Counted from the stretch's first letter, positions 49,501-58,766 are shown. The stretch is DNA of 64,000 nt from Hyphomonadaceae bacterium (GCA_009773395.1 WRPI01000003.1:186001-250000), one strand, 5' to 3'. Numbers and translations: made by a program. The notes: a model not told the origin generated them from the letters alone.

Positions 49501-50011
49501 CATCGATGAAATTAACGCCGAGGGCCATGAAAAATTACTGGCGGCGTTTGAAGTTGTAAACGCCCATTTCACCCAATTATTCACGTCCTTGTTTGATGGC
49601 GGCGCGGCGCACCTCAGTTTGAGCGAAACCGATGATCCACTTGGCGGCGGCCTCGAAGTTTATGCTTGCCCACCTGGAAAACGCCTGCAAAACATGAATT
49701 TATTGAGCGGCGGAGAACAAGCCTTAACTGCTTGCGCTCTTATATTCGCGGTATTTCTTTCGAACCCCGCACCAATTTCGGTGCTCGATGAAATTGATGC
49801 ACCACTTGACGATGCAAATGTCGATAGATTCTGTCGTCTGTTGCAAGAAATGGTAAAACGCACCGATACCAAATTCGTAGTAATCACCCACCACCCAATA
49901 ACAATGGCAAAAATGGATCGGCTGTTCGGCGTTACAATGGCCGAGCGCGGCGTAAGCCAAGTGGTAGCAGTGGACCTAGCAAAAGCCGAAGCAATGATTG
50001 AGGCGGCTTGA
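46541..50011 (+). CDS. smc: Chromosome segregation protein SMC
   Basis: ATPase of the bacterial condensin complex, which organises and segregates the chromosome with ScpA and ScpB. 1156 aa. Walker A GPNGCGKS is at 31-38. Two long coiled coils flank a hinge at about 480-640. The C-terminal head has the signature LLSGGEQALTACALIFA and Walker B ISVLDEIDAPLDDANV. The start is GTG, overlapping the dsbA-like stop in a GTGA arrangement, so the genes are translationally coupled. Confidence 0.97.
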   Translation: MKITDVKITGFKSFVDSVTLPIESGLTGIVGPNGCGKSNVLEALRWVMGATSAKALRGGEMDDIIFSGTDTRPSRDIAEVIVRLDNQDRSAPEPFNSAPNIEISRRIRRGIGSVFRINGKEVRARDVQLIFADASSGANSPALVRQGQIAELINAKPENRRRLLEEAAGIAGLQARRHEAQNKLAATENNLERVAEILVHLGEQISSLKKQAQKANKYRGLAAYIRAHEMFIALDRMLAMQKSLGDVRQDYDSANQMVGEFTIALNKSVRELENIEKLIGDARQEQAIADANLRRWEAKSIEIERDLKEMSEKSQSAIANLRRIESDQTREQELLADAQLNFDKCELELAGLSDNSSLDAEILALAEIAKSANIEVSEAETELSKAINHKAEIEAEYRNYLRTKERLLAEIANKDAQHKQALQNLAAKESQNNQKAEIETLRLELAKHEQNFIDANSELERFGQFTNEKEITHSELAQNHDALNNKNNRLKSELQGLNALIANAQKLGANPALNSVQVKSGFEKALAAAIGEDIEANIGDVGDNKWVGASDIAIDWAREIKGELTVLADVVSAPIELLPRLKSIAIVSDAVFENTQALSIGLRIVTLRGDLRRWDGHIKTRAALHPAQVKLEQLNRKQAITGELDGLQIQLAQSSVALAQAKSELQSHKNDSAAARAKLPQILQELNKAREKLSQQIAKNKQCDDEIIAARSRLISLEQDLVQAKTNHDEFQSSETEFDEASISIADDKAQAALQIANIARDALSIAKSNLQSRQINAQARKEASANLLTQKQGWQSRMANAQNRLDALSKDEALHKKLVAELAAKPQEIEARKQATLNELPVIEVRKRKADDEIAAIESKIRIAAADVKSNEQQLNHASEAVNTADFMLKTWLDRIEEHKTNIANNFFIEPEVLEAQTKEALANQFASMTHELAQKRLSKALQEREELGGVNLTADDELVEITARTENLELERNELLGALAKLRKAIDEINAEGHEKLLAAFEVVNAHFTQLFTSLFDGGAAHLSLSETDDPLGGGLEVYACPPGKRLQNMNLLSGGEQALTACALIFAVFLSNPAPISVLDEIDAPLDDANVDRFCRLLQEMVKRTDTKFVVITHHPITMAKMDRLFGVTMAERGVSQVVAVDLAKAEAMIEAA

Positions 50012-50142
50012 GCGATAGGCGATAAATGGCTGCATTTTATACCTGCGAAAACAGTACCAAATCGGCTTGACTAATTATGGTGCTGTCTCTAGTTATCGCG
50101 GCGTTCTAAATCGGTGGTTTTAGCGCATTTTGAGGGCATTTT

Positions 50143-50490
50143 ATGGACGAACATCAAGAAGTTCAAAATGAAGCTGCACTCAAAGAACTGAGCCATAAAG
50201 TAGCACGGGCACAAGAATCGCGCAAAGAGGCCGAGCCGCAAGTTCAGGCTAATTCCAAGGGCATGGCGCTTGGTATGCGAATGGCTTCGGAGTTTGTTTC
50301 TGCCATTTTGGTGGGCGGGCTATTTGGATTTGGTTTTGATTATTGGTTAAAGTCAACGCCATTTGGTATGTTGGCGGGTTTGGGTTTGGGTTTTGCTGCT
50401 GGTGTGATGAATTTAATTCGGGCATCAAAAGAATATAGCGCTTCGGTTCCAGTTGGATCTGATTTGCCGCCTGAGAATAAAGTAGAATAG
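50143..50490 (+). CDS. atpI: ATP synthase protein I (AtpI)
   Basis: 115 aa. A charged, helical N-terminus (KELSHKVARAQESRKEAEPQ) is followed by two membrane helices (about 45-68 and 73-92), with GLFGFGFDYWLKSTPFGML between and in them. The family assists assembly of the c-ring or ion supply. It is first in atpI-atpB-atpE-atpF'-atpF, the usual alphaproteobacterial F0 operon that is separate from the F1 genes. 131 bp separate it from smc. Confidence 0.88.
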   Translation: MDEHQEVQNEAALKELSHKVARAQESRKEAEPQVQANSKGMALGMRMASEFVSAILVGGLFGFGFDYWLKSTPFGMLAGLGLGFAAGVMNLIRASKEYSASVPVGSDLPPENKVE

Positions 50491-50502
50491 TGGAGTAAAA
50501 TA

Positions 50503-51258
50503 TTGTCAAACGATCCAATGCATCAATTCCATATTGAGCCCATTATTCCGATGGAATTGGGCGGTTTTGATATATCGTTTTCAAACGCCAGCATTTTCTT
50601 GCTATTGGGCGCGGCTTTGCCTGCTGCCTTCTTGCTCGCTTCATCAGCAAAAGCGGCTTTGGTTCCCTCGCGGTTACAATTGATTGGTGAAAGTGCCTAT
50701 AATTTTGTGCATGGCACACTTTATGGTTCTACGGGTCAATTGGGTGTAAAGATGTTCTTGCCATTGGTGATGACCCTATTCCTTTTCATCGCTTCGGTTA
50801 ATGCGGTTGGTCTTTTCGCATATGATTTCACACCCACCAGCCAAATAATAATCACGGCTTCGATGGCATTGATAGTATTTTTCACGGTGATTATAGTTGG
50901 CTTTGCCAAAAATGGCTTGAAGTTTTTCAAAATATTTTTCCCATCTGGTGTTCCGTGGCCGTTGTATTTTTTGGTGACACCAATTGAAATTATTTCTTTC
51001 TTTTCACGGCCTTTGAGCCATTCGGTTCGTCTGTGGGCAAATATTTTAGCTGGGCACATATTGGTGAAAGTGTTTGCCGGCTTCGTTGTTATGTTAAGTG
51101 GCGCTGGGCTAGTTGGCATAATTGGCGCGGTCTTGCCTTTTGTAATGACAATTGCGCTTTACGCGCTGGAAACTCTGGTTGCATTTTTACAAGCCTTTGT
51201 ATTTATGCTACTAACTTGTATTTATCTTAACGATGCTCTCCATGCTGGGGATCATTAA
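50503..51258 (+). CDS. atpB: ATP synthase F0 subunit a
   Basis: 251 aa, membrane subunit forming the proton half-channels. The essential Arg176 lies in LSHSVRLWANILAGH, and the helices match the family. The start is TTG at 50503, with GGAG seven bases upstream; ATG 50518 would be too far from it. The end has TLVAFLQAFVFMLLTCIYLN, typical of subunit a. It follows atpI after 12 bp. Confidence 0.96.
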   Translation: MSNDPMHQFHIEPIIPMELGGFDISFSNASIFLLLGAALPAAFLLASSAKAALVPSRLQLIGESAYNFVHGTLYGSTGQLGVKMFLPLVMTLFLFIASVNAVGLFAYDFTPTSQIIITASMALIVFFTVIIVGFAKNGLKFFKIFFPSGVPWPLYFLVTPIEIISFFSRPLSHSVRLWANILAGHILVKVFAGFVVMLSGAGLVGIIGAVLPFVMTIALYALETLVAFLQAFVFMLLTCIYLNDALHAGDH

Positions 51259-51309
51259 TTCAATTTTCAAAACCCATCCAATTCAATGGAATAATTAAGG
51301 AGTAAAATG

Positions 51310-51549
51310 ATGGACGCAGATGCAGCAAGATATATTGGCGCGGGTCTCGCATGTTTTGGCATGATTGGCGCAGCTATTGGCGTGGGCAATATTTTTGGTA
51401 GCTACCTTGAAGGTTCACTACGCAACCCATCAGCCGCTCAAAGCCAATATTCGACTCTTATTTTCGGATTTGCGGTTACAGAAGCTCTAGGTATCTTCTC
51501 ATTCCTAGTTGCTCTTCTTTTACTCCTTGCAAAAGGCGTTGTAGCTTAA
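51310..51549 (+). CDS. atpE: ATP synthase F0 subunit c
   Basis: 79 aa proteolipid that forms the rotating ring. Two helices flank the polar loop SLRNPSAAQ, and the proton-carrying Glu58 is in FAVTEALGIFSF. Two ATGs are adjacent (51307 and 51310). I chose the second because AAGGAG then has the best spacing of seven. The N-terminus GAGLACFGMIGAAIGVGNIF is typical of alphaproteobacteria. The glutamate without the sodium-binding pattern suggests proton use. Confidence 0.96.
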   Translation: MDADAARYIGAGLACFGMIGAAIGVGNIFGSYLEGSLRNPSAAQSQYSTLIFGFAVTEALGIFSFLVALLLLLAKGVVA

Positions 51550-51627
51550 TTTTATTGACGCGTCTTAACATTCCAATGGGTCGCGTGTGCGGCCCATAAG
51601 GTAGTTTAGACACAATCGGAGTGTGCA

Positions 51628-52146
51628 ATGACAGTTTCTACGCATGGTGCCGAAACTGCGGCAGGAGGTGGTTCTTTTCCGCCGTTCGACGCTAGCCTTT
51701 TTTCGCACCAAATATTTTGGTTTGCGATTGCATTTGGCGCTTTATATTTGGTTTTGGCGTTGGTTATTTTGCCGCGCATTGGTGCAACTTTGGGGCAGCG
51801 CAAATCCACTATTGAGGACGATTTGAAAAAAGCTGCCGAGGAGACAGAAGCCGCACAAAGTGCAAAGCAATCAGCAGAACAAGCGCAAACCGAGGCTCGC
51901 AACACTGCTCGTGCTACCCTCGAAGTCATGCGCAAAACCATTCTTGACGAAAATACAAAAGCCCAAAGCGCAGCAGCCGAGCAAAGCGCCGCGAGCATGC
52001 ATGCCGCCGAAGCGCAAATAGCGGCGCAAAAATCTGCGGCAAAAGCGGCGATTTCAGCCGAAGTTTCGTCAATTGCTTCTGAAATATATTCGGCGCTAAT
52101 CGGCAAAGCGCCGACTGCGGCAATTATCAAAATGGGTGCAAACTAA
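51628..52146 (+). CDS. atpF2: ATP synthase F0 subunit b'
   Basis: 172 aa: one N-terminal membrane helix (about 27-50, FWFAIAFGALYLVLALVILP) and a long charged helix rich in Ala, Glu and Lys that forms the stator. The N-terminal FPPFDASLFSHQIFW is typical of the b' paralog in alphaproteobacteria and photosynthetic bacteria. It heterodimerises with b. The stop overlaps the atpF start (TAATG). Confidence 0.92.
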   Translation: MTVSTHGAETAAGGGSFPPFDASLFSHQIFWFAIAFGALYLVLALVILPRIGATLGQRKSTIEDDLKKAAEETEAAQSAKQSAEQAQTEARNTARATLEVMRKTILDENTKAQSAAAEQSAASMHAAEAQIAAQKSAAKAAISAEVSSIASEIYSALIGKAPTAAIIKMGAN

Positions 52147-52637
52147 TGTTAGAATTTGATGCAACTCTTGTGGCCGCCCTCGCCTTTTTCGCATTTATTG
52201 GGATTTTGCTTTATCTAAAATTACCAAGCACAATCGCCAAGGGACTTGATGAACAATCGGCGGCAATTGCCAAAGAATTGGCCCAAGCCCGTCAATTGCG
52301 TGTGGAAGCCGAGAAACTGCGTCAAAGCTATGTAGATCAGCAAAACCACGCCCAAGCCCAAGCCAATGCATTGATTGCACAGGCTAAAGCTGACGCAAAA
52401 ACCCTCAAGGCTCAAGCTAAAATTCAATTGGAAGCCGATATTGCTGCGAAAACTAAAGCCGCAACTGAGGCAATCAAGCGCGCCGAGCAAGTCGCAATCG
52501 CTGAAGTTCGCGCCCACACTGCCGAGACTGCGATCGCCATTGCTGAACGCATGATTATTGCTGGTGCTGATGGCAAAAGCGCTGACGCTTTATTGGCACG
52601 TTCATTCAAAACGATTGAAACCAAACTAGCGAATTAA
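52146..52637 (+). CDS. atpF: ATP synthase F0 subunit b
   Basis: 163 aa stator subunit: a membrane helix at about 6-25 (LVAALAFFAFIGILLYLKLP) and a long Ala/Gln/Lys coiled region. Its start overlaps the b' stop. It is the last F0 gene. The F1 genes are not in the window, consistent with the split operons of alphaproteobacteria. Confidence 0.93.
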   Translation: MLEFDATLVAALAFFAFIGILLYLKLPSTIAKGLDEQSAAIAKELAQARQLRVEAEKLRQSYVDQQNHAQAQANALIAQAKADAKTLKAQAKIQLEADIAAKTKAATEAIKRAEQVAIAEVRAHTAETAIAIAERMIIAGADGKSADALLARSFKTIETKLAN

Positions 52638-52730
52638 ATTCCATTTCATCGGCGATACTTCTCATAACAAATGTGTGACCCCCGATAAATTTGCTTGACC
52701 TAAGCCAATGAACAGGCCAAACAGAAATTC

Positions 52731-52908
52731 TCGCGGGAGAGTGTAGTCAATTGCATTACCGCCGAAGGAGCAACCGCGCCCCGGAAACTCTCAGGCAAAA
52801 GGACCGTGATAATTATGGAAGCTGGAGAGTGTGAAGGTTTGCCTTCGCCGCCGAAGGAGCAAGCCGCAGAGCGCGGTCAAATCTCTCAGGTAAATGCACA
52901 GCGGGGCG
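52731..52908 (+). promoter_or_regulatory. Tandem glycine riboswitch
   Basis: Two consecutive aptamers. The first (52731-52809) has GGGAGAGTGTAG, GCCGAAGGAGCAA and CTCTCAGGCAAAAGGACCG. The second (52821-52908) has GGAGAGTGTGAAGG, GCCGAAGGAGCAAGCC and CTCTCAGGTAAATGCACAG. These are the conserved glycine aptamer elements. The RNA precedes gcvT and by family knowledge turns on the glycine cleavage genes when glycine is high. About 45 bp remain to the gcvT start, and GGGG near 52943 is the ribosome binding site. This suggests control of translation rather than termination. Confidence 0.95.
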
Positions 52909-52953
52909 CAATTTGGGTGGTTAGTTCCGCCGTATTGCGCTTGGGGTATATGA

Positions 52954-54108
52954 ATGTCCGAACAATTGAAAACAACGCCTTTGACCGACCTGTGGAGTGA
53001 AATGGGTGGCAAAATGGTCGAATTTGCGGGCTATAATATGCCGGTGCAATTCCCTGAAGGCGTGGTCAAAGAACATTTATGGACGCGTGAAAATGCGGGG
53101 CTGTTTGACGTTTCGCACATGGGGCCGGCTTTTTTTCGCCTTATTGAAAAAGCGGGTTTAGCCCCCGAGGCAGCACATATTGAAATAGCAAAAATCATTG
53201 AACAAGTACTTCCGTGCGATGTTCAAGGGCTAAAGCGTGGGCAAATTCGCTATACTTGCTTGTTAAACTTAGACGGCGGAATTATTGACGATATGATGGT
53301 CGCCCGCCCATTAAATGACGATGAACAAGGCAGTCTTTATGTTGTAGTAAATGCGGGTGGTAAAGAAGTAGATTTCTCAATTTTTAATGAGTTGGGCGAA
53401 GGGAATGTAACCGTCGATAGGTGGGACGAAAACGCCCTGATTGCCTTGCAAGGCCCAAAAGCGAAGGATGCTATAAAAGCGCTTAACCCAAATGCAGCGG
53501 ATTTGGGTTTCATGAATTATGCAAAATTTGAAACGCCATTTGGTGACGCAATTATTGCCCGCTCTGGTTATACTGGCGAAGATGGTTTTGAAATATTAGT
53601 TATGAAAGAATATGCTGTGGCGCTTTGCGCCCAGCTTTTGTCCAACGAAAATGTAAAACCAATTGGCCTTGGTGCGCGCGATAGTTTGCGCCTTGAAGCT
53701 GGGCTGTGTTTGTATGGTCATGATCTTGATGAGACAATAAGCCCGATTGAAGCTGGCCTTGCTTGGACCATTCAAAAATGCCGCCGCGAACGTGCCAATT
53801 TTCCAGGTGCAAGCCGTATTTTGAATGAAATTGCCAATAAGCCAAGCCGCAAGCGAATTGGTATCGAGTTTCTTGATAGAGCGCCCGCCCGTGAAGGCAC
53901 AATAATCCAAAATCAAAATGGTGACGACATTGGCATTGTTACCTCGGGTGGTTTTAGCCCGAGCCTAAATGTGCCAATTGCAATGGGTTATGTCGCCACC
54001 GAATTTGCAGCTATTGGCACGCAGATAAGATTGATGGTGCGCGGAACTGCGCGCGATGCAAGGGTTTGCGCGATGCCATTTGTGCCACATAATTATTTCA
54101 AGTCTTAG
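52954..54108 (+). CDS. gcvT: Glycine cleavage system T protein (aminomethyltransferase)
   Basis: 384 aa, cytoplasmic, transfers the methylene carbon from lipoyl-bound aminomethyl to tetrahydrofolate and releases ammonia. Conserved stretches: MVEFAGYNMPVQF near 20, GLFDVSHMGPAFFR near 50, IIDDMMVARP near 105, a central YTGEDGFEIL and the ARDSLRLEAGLCLYGHDLDE block. It is first in gcvT-H-PA-PB, downstream of a tandem glycine riboswitch. The length is typical for alphaproteobacteria. Confidence 0.97.
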   Translation: MSEQLKTTPLTDLWSEMGGKMVEFAGYNMPVQFPEGVVKEHLWTRENAGLFDVSHMGPAFFRLIEKAGLAPEAAHIEIAKIIEQVLPCDVQGLKRGQIRYTCLLNLDGGIIDDMMVARPLNDDEQGSLYVVVNAGGKEVDFSIFNELGEGNVTVDRWDENALIALQGPKAKDAIKALNPNAADLGFMNYAKFETPFGDAIIARSGYTGEDGFEILVMKEYAVALCAQLLSNENVKPIGLGARDSLRLEAGLCLYGHDLDETISPIEAGLAWTIQKCRRERANFPGASRILNEIANKPSRKRIGIEFLDRAPAREGTIIQNQNGDDIGIVTSGGFSPSLNVPIAMGYVATEFAAIGTQIRLMVRGTARDARVCAMPFVPHNYFKS

Positions 54109-54131
54109 TCAAACTATAATAGGAGCCAAAA

Positions 54132-54503
54132 ATGAGCGTAAAATTTACAAAAGACCACGAATGGGTTGCCGTTGAAGGTGACATTGCCACAATCGGCATT
54201 TCCGCTTTTGCTGCCGAACAATTGGGTGACGTGGTTTATGTTGAACTTCCTGCAGTTGGCAAAAACTTCAACCAAGGCGATGCGATGGCAGTTGTCGAAA
54301 GCGTGAAAGCCGCGTCCGATGTGTATGCGCCAGTTTCGGGCGAAATTGTTGAAGTGAATGACGCACTGGTTGATGCGCCGCAAATCGTAAACGAATGTGG
54401 CATCGGCCCTGAAGGCTGGTTCGTGAAAATGAAATTAAGCGACCAATCGCAATTGGACGCTTTGATGGATTTGGCTGCCTATAAAATCTTCGTAGAATCA
54501 TAG
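54132..54503 (+). CDS. gcvH: Glycine cleavage system H protein
   Basis: 123 aa lipoyl carrier that shuttles the aminomethyl group between P, T and L proteins. The lipoylated Lys59 is in [14 protein letters not shown], and the start [14 protein letters not shown] is typical. AGGAG lies eight bases upstream of the ATG. It is 23 bp after gcvT. Confidence 0.97.
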   Translation: MSVKFTKDHEWVAVEGDIATIGISAFAAEQLGDVVYVELPAVGKNFNQGDAMAVVESVKAASDVYAPVSGEIVEVNDALVDAPQIVNECGIGPEGWFVKMKLSDQSQLDALMDLAAYKIFVES

Positions 54504-54511
54504 GTTAAGTC

Positions 54512-55861
54512 ATGCGTTATTTGCCGTTAAGCGATGAAAATCGCCAATCCATGCTCGGGACAATTGGCGCCAAAAGCGTCGATGATTTTTTCACCGACAT
54601 ACCGATTTTCGCGCGTCTAAATGCGCCAATCGCAGAATTGCCAGGCCATAAAACCGAGCTTGAGGTTTCACGCCATTTAAGCGCGATGGCCGCCAAAAAT
54701 GTCGCTGCGGGAACTGTGCCGTTTTTTTGCGGCGCTGGCGCGTATCGCCATCATGTGCCGGCCAGTGTGGATCATATCATCCAGCGCTCAGAGTTTTTGA
54801 CAACTTATACGCCGTATCAACCCGAAATCGCGCAAGGCACATTGCAGACTTTGTTTGAATTCCAAACCCAAGTCGCGCGCTTGCTTGATTGCGAAGTCGC
54901 CAATGCCTCAATGTATGATGGTTCAACTGCTTGCGCCGAGGCTGTTGTAATGGCGGCGCGGGTCACAAAACGCAATAAAATCATCATTTCAGGCGGGGTT
55001 CACCCGCATTATGCTGCTGCTGCCCAAGTTTTGGCGCAAAACATCGGCCTTGAAATCGTCATGCTTGATGCTGCAATTGATGATGAAAAGGCGGTTATTG
55101 CGCATTTGGCATCGGACATTGCTTGCGTCGTTATAAGCTGCCCCAATGTTTTCGGCACCATCAGCGATTTAAGCGACATAAGCCGTGCTGCTCAGGCGCA
55201 AGGGGCGCTAGTGGTGGGTGTATTTACCGAAGTTACGGCGTTTGGCTTAATTCAGCCTTTGGGCGCGATGGGTTGCGATATTGTGGTCGGTGAAGGGCAA
55301 TCAATTGGCAATGCCCTTAATTTTGGCGGCCCATATGTTGGGCTATTTGCCACGCGCGAAAAATATATGCGGCAAATGCCAGGGCGCTTGGCTGGTGAAA
55401 CCGTGGATTTGGACGGCAATCGTGGTTTTGTCCTAACCCTTTCCACCCGCGAACAACATATCAGACGCGAAAAGGCAACTTCAAATATTTGCACCAATTC
55501 AGGGCTTTGCGCCTTGGCCTTCACAGTGCATCTTAGTTTACTCGGCCAAAAAGGATTGGGGCAAGTCGCAGCCAAATGCCATGAAATGGCGGTGGAAGTT
55601 GCGCAAGCCTTGGAAAGCATTGATGGGGTCACGGTTTTGACAGAAGCATTCTTCAATGAAATTGCGGTTTCGTTGCCCAAACCAGCGGCCCAGGCGGTCG
55701 ATGAATTGGCGGCAAAAGGCGTGCTGGGCGGTGTGCCATATTCACGGCTTGACCCGAATTGTTCAGCGCAAATGCAAAATGTGCTTTTGGTGGCCGCAAC
55801 CGAAACCAATACAAAAGCCGATATAGAGGCACTTGCAACTGCTTTGAAGGAGGTTTTGTAA
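54512..55861 (+). CDS. gcvPA: Glycine dehydrogenase (decarboxylating) subunit 1
   Basis: 449 aa, N-terminal half of the split P protein. It pairs with GcvPB to decarboxylate glycine. Family stretches: [56 protein letters not shown] and [20 protein letters not shown]. This subunit lacks the PLP lysine, as expected. The stop overlaps the gcvPB start in a TAATG arrangement, so the two chains are translationally coupled. Confidence 0.96.
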   Translation: MRYLPLSDENRQSMLGTIGAKSVDDFFTDIPIFARLNAPIAELPGHKTELEVSRHLSAMAAKNVAAGTVPFFCGAGAYRHHVPASVDHIIQRSEFLTTYTPYQPEIAQGTLQTLFEFQTQVARLLDCEVANASMYDGSTACAEAVVMAARVTKRNKIIISGGVHPHYAAAAQVLAQNIGLEIVMLDAAIDDEKAVIAHLASDIACVVISCPNVFGTISDLSDISRAAQAQGALVVGVFTEVTAFGLIQPLGAMGCDIVVGEGQSIGNALNFGGPYVGLFATREKYMRQMPGRLAGETVDLDGNRGFVLTLSTREQHIRREKATSNICTNSGLCALAFTVHLSLLGQKGLGQVAAKCHEMAVEVAQALESIDGVTVLTEAFFNEIAVSLPKPAAQAVDELAAKGVLGGVPYSRLDPNCSAQMQNVLLVAATETNTKADIEALATALKEVL

Positions 55862-57342
55862 TGGAAAATACAACTTCGGGTGCAAAAGGCCTTTTACAAA
55901 AAACCGAGCTTTTGTTTGAATATGGGCGATTGGATGTAAGCGGCGTTGACGTAGCGCCAATTGCCAACCCGCAAGTTCGTCTCGGCAATATGAAACGCCA
56001 ACAAAATCCGCAATTACCGGGCCTCACCGAGCCCGAAGCCGTGCGTCATTATGTAAGGCTGTCACAACGGAATTACGCGATTGATTTGGGCATGTTTCCA
56101 CTTGGCTCTTGCACCATGAAGCATAACCCACGCTTGAATGAAGCTATGGCGCGTTTAGCGGGCTTTGCTGATATTCACCCATTGCAGCCACAATCAACAG
56201 TTCAAGGCGCATTAGAATTGATGCATGAGCTCAGTTTTTGGCTCACCACCCTCACTGGTATGCAAGCCGTCGCGCTTTCGCCCAAGGCAGGTGCACATGG
56301 CGAACAATGCGGTATGTTGGCAATACGCGCGGCTTTGGACGCCAATGGCCAGCAACATCGGCGCCGCGTGCTGGTGCCAAAATCTGCACATGGCACCAAT
56401 CCCGCCACTGCCGCGCAATGTGGATTTAGCGTTGATGAAATCGGGCAAACCGCCAATGGCCGCGTTGATTTTGCCGATTTTTACGCAAAATTGGGTGATG
56501 ATGTTGCCGCAGTTATGATAACCAACCCAAATACTTGCGGGCTGTTTGAGCCGCAAATCAAGGAAATTGCCGATGCAATTCACGCTGCGGGCGGTTATTT
56601 TTACTGCGATGGCGCAAATTTCAATGCGATTGTTGGCAAAGTGAAAATAGCCGAACTTGGTGTTGATGCGATGCATATCAATTTGCACAAAACCTTTTCC
56701 ACACCCCATGGTGGCGGTGGCCCAGGCTCTGGCCCAACTGTATTATCCGCCGCACTCGCGCCATTTGCGCCCGTGCCATTGGTGGTTAAAACTGCAAATG
56801 GCTTTGAACTTGTGGAGAATGCAAGCGGTGAGGCCGAGCAGGCTTTTGGGCGCATGGTGGCGTTTCATGGGCAAATGGGAATGTATGTTCGCGCTCTGGC
56901 CTATATGTTATCACATGGCAGCGACGGATTAAAACAAGTGGCCGAAGATGCGGTATTGAACGCCAATTATATTTTGGCCTCGCTAAAAGACGTAATGTCA
57001 CCCGCGTTTGAAGGCTATTGTATGCATGAAGCATTATTTGATGATAGTTTCTTGGAAGGAACGGGCGTTACTACGCTCGATTTTGCCAAAGCCATGATTG
57101 ATGAGGGTTTCCACCCGATGACTATGTATTTCCCATTGGTGGTTCATGGTGCAATGCTGATTGAGCCAACCGAAACCGAAAGCAAAAACACACTCGATGG
57201 CTTTATTGCTTCAATGCGGGCTTTGGCAGTGGCAGCGAAATCGAATGACATCAGCAAGTTCGACCATGCCCCGCATTTGGCACCGAGCAAACGCCTTGAT
57301 GAAGTTATGGCGGCTCGAAAGCCAGTATTGAAATATGTATAA
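55861..57342 (+). CDS. gcvPB: Glycine dehydrogenase (decarboxylating) subunit 2
   Basis: 493 aa from ATG 55861 ([12 protein letters not shown]); a longer frame from 55759 runs inside gcvPA and is rejected. It holds the PLP-binding lysine in INLHKTFSTPHGGGGPGSGP. Other landmarks are DLGMFPLGSCTMKHNPR, SPKAGAHGEQCGMLAIRAA and the C-terminal FHPMTMYFPLVVHGAMLIEP. It is the last gene of the operon, followed by hairpins at 57396-57447. Confidence 0.96.
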   Translation: MENTTSGAKGLLQKTELLFEYGRLDVSGVDVAPIANPQVRLGNMKRQQNPQLPGLTEPEAVRHYVRLSQRNYAIDLGMFPLGSCTMKHNPRLNEAMARLAGFADIHPLQPQSTVQGALELMHELSFWLTTLTGMQAVALSPKAGAHGEQCGMLAIRAALDANGQQHRRRVLVPKSAHGTNPATAAQCGFSVDEIGQTANGRVDFADFYAKLGDDVAAVMITNPNTCGLFEPQIKEIADAIHAAGGYFYCDGANFNAIVGKVKIAELGVDAMHINLHKTFSTPHGGGGPGSGPTVLSAALAPFAPVPLVVKTANGFELVENASGEAEQAFGRMVAFHGQMGMYVRALAYMLSHGSDGLKQVAEDAVLNANYILASLKDVMSPAFEGYCMHEALFDDSFLEGTGVTTLDFAKAMIDEGFHPMTMYFPLVVHGAMLIEPTETESKNTLDGFIASMRALAVAAKSNDISKFDHAPHLAPSKRLDEVMAARKPVLKYV

Positions 57343-57834
57343 GCAAGTAGGTAAGATTTAACTGTCACGCATAACAGTAAATATTCAAAAGAAAAGGGTC
57401 GTTCCAGTTTTAACCGAAACGACCCCACTCTCTTGATTACTCAAGAGTATGAACTAATGTTACAAGTAATCGCTTAATTGCGCTAGCCCCGACCCATAGC
57501 AATCGACCAATCCGAACCCCACCATTTTACTGGCTCATTCTAGTTTTATCGTATCACTACTTATCAGAACTCTAGTCATTAGCTCATGACCCAAGTCTAT
57601 ACCCGAATTTAGATTTGACAAGTGTTTTTTTGTCGCACCTGTTTTTTGACTAAATCAAAGCGAATCAGTAGTTTAGCCTGATTTGAACAAAATCCGCAAA
57701 AACTTATCCACAGCTTTTTTAGGGCTTCGCTATTGGTTTTCACAATTAAAACCCAAAGATATTGCTTGGCAAAGGCCGCGATTCACTAGAAGTTCTCGCT
57801 AAATCGCGAATTTGCTTTGCCTCGGGAGATAAGA
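57343..57834. other. AT-rich gene-free spacer with one DnaA-box match
   Basis: 492 bp. After the two hairpins there is no gene. A perfect TTATCCACA lies at 57704-57712, with AT-rich flanks (CAAAAACTTATCCACAGC, TTTTTTAGGG) and two GANTC sites (GAATC near 57662, GATTC near 57780). The final part holds the promoter and ribosome binding site (CGGGAG) of the SPFH gene. Confidence 0.55.
57396..57447. terminator. Two hairpins after the gcv operon
   Basis: 57396-57425 pairs GGGTCGTT with AACGACCC around a 14-nt loop, and 57430-57447 is CTCTTGA-TTAC-TCAAGAG (7-bp stem). Neither is followed by a long T run, so they may stabilise or weakly terminate the gcv mRNA. Confidence 0.55.
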
Positions 57835-58763
57835 ATGGGATCTGGTATATTTTCTTTAGTGTTTTTGTTTTTGGCGGCGGTTTTTGTTGCTTCCACCATT
57901 AAAATTGTTCCCCAAGGCTATCAATTCACAGTTGAAAGATTTGGCCGCTTTACCCGCATTCTCCACCCCGGCATCGCGTTTCTGATGCCATTTGTTGAAG
58001 TTGTGGGCCGCAAAATATCAATGATGGAAGCAGTTTTTGATGTGCAACGCCAAGAAGTCATTACCCGTGACAATGCGATGGTCAGTTGCGATGCCGTAGT
58101 CTTCACCCAAGTTTATGACGCCGCAAAAGCTGCCTATGAAGTTGAAAATTTGCGCCTTGCCATTAGCAATTTGGTTTTGACCAATTTACGGACAGTTGTG
58201 GTGACGAAGTTTTATCGCAGCGCGATCAAATCAACACCAAATTATTGCTTACAATTGACAGCGCAACCACACCTTGGGGCGTGAAAGTGGTGCGGATTGA
58301 AATTAAAGACATTACGCCACCTGCCAATTTGCTCGAAGCAATGGCGCGGCAAATGAAAGCCGAACGTGACAAACGCGCCGAAATCACTGAAGCCGAAGGT
58401 TCACGCGCTGCCGCGATTTTGCGTGCCGAGGGCCATAAGCAAGCCACGATTTTGGAAGCTGAAGCGCGAAAAGAAGCCGCTTACCGTGATGCCGAAGCGC
58501 GTGAGCGATCTGCGGCGGCTGAAGCCACTGCTACCACTACTGTTTCCGAAGCAATCGCGGGTGGAGACATTCAAGCCATCAATTACTTTTTGGCGCAAAA
58601 ATATATTGAAGCATTTTCGCTTTTGGCCTCGTCACCGCAACAGCGCACCGTCATTATCCCAACAGATTTGGCAGCATTGGGCGGGGCAGTTGAAGGAGTT
58701 CGCGCATTATTAGACAGTGCCACACCAAATAATACGGCGCTTCCGCCAACCAAAAGGAGTTAG
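57835..58763 (+). pseudogene. SPFH/band-7 (QmcA-like) protein, frameshifted
   Basis: Two consecutive frames make one stomatin-type protein. Frame one (57835-58284; ATG with GGGAG upstream) has the membrane anchor and TIKIVPQGYQFTVERFGRFT up to [11 protein letters not shown]. Frame two resumes with [20 protein letters not shown] and continues through [20 protein letters not shown] to the end at 58763. Family members have a GSMDL-type stretch between them. About 13 bases seem deleted at 58200-58203, shifting the frame. Relatives form large membrane rings with NfeD, and nfeD follows here. A sequencing error would need to be excluded. Confidence 0.8.
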
Positions 58764-58766
58764 AAA

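Noticed and set aside
57343-57834. Replication origin
   Set aside because: Only one DnaA box, no cluster of further boxes, and no origin-type neighbour genes.
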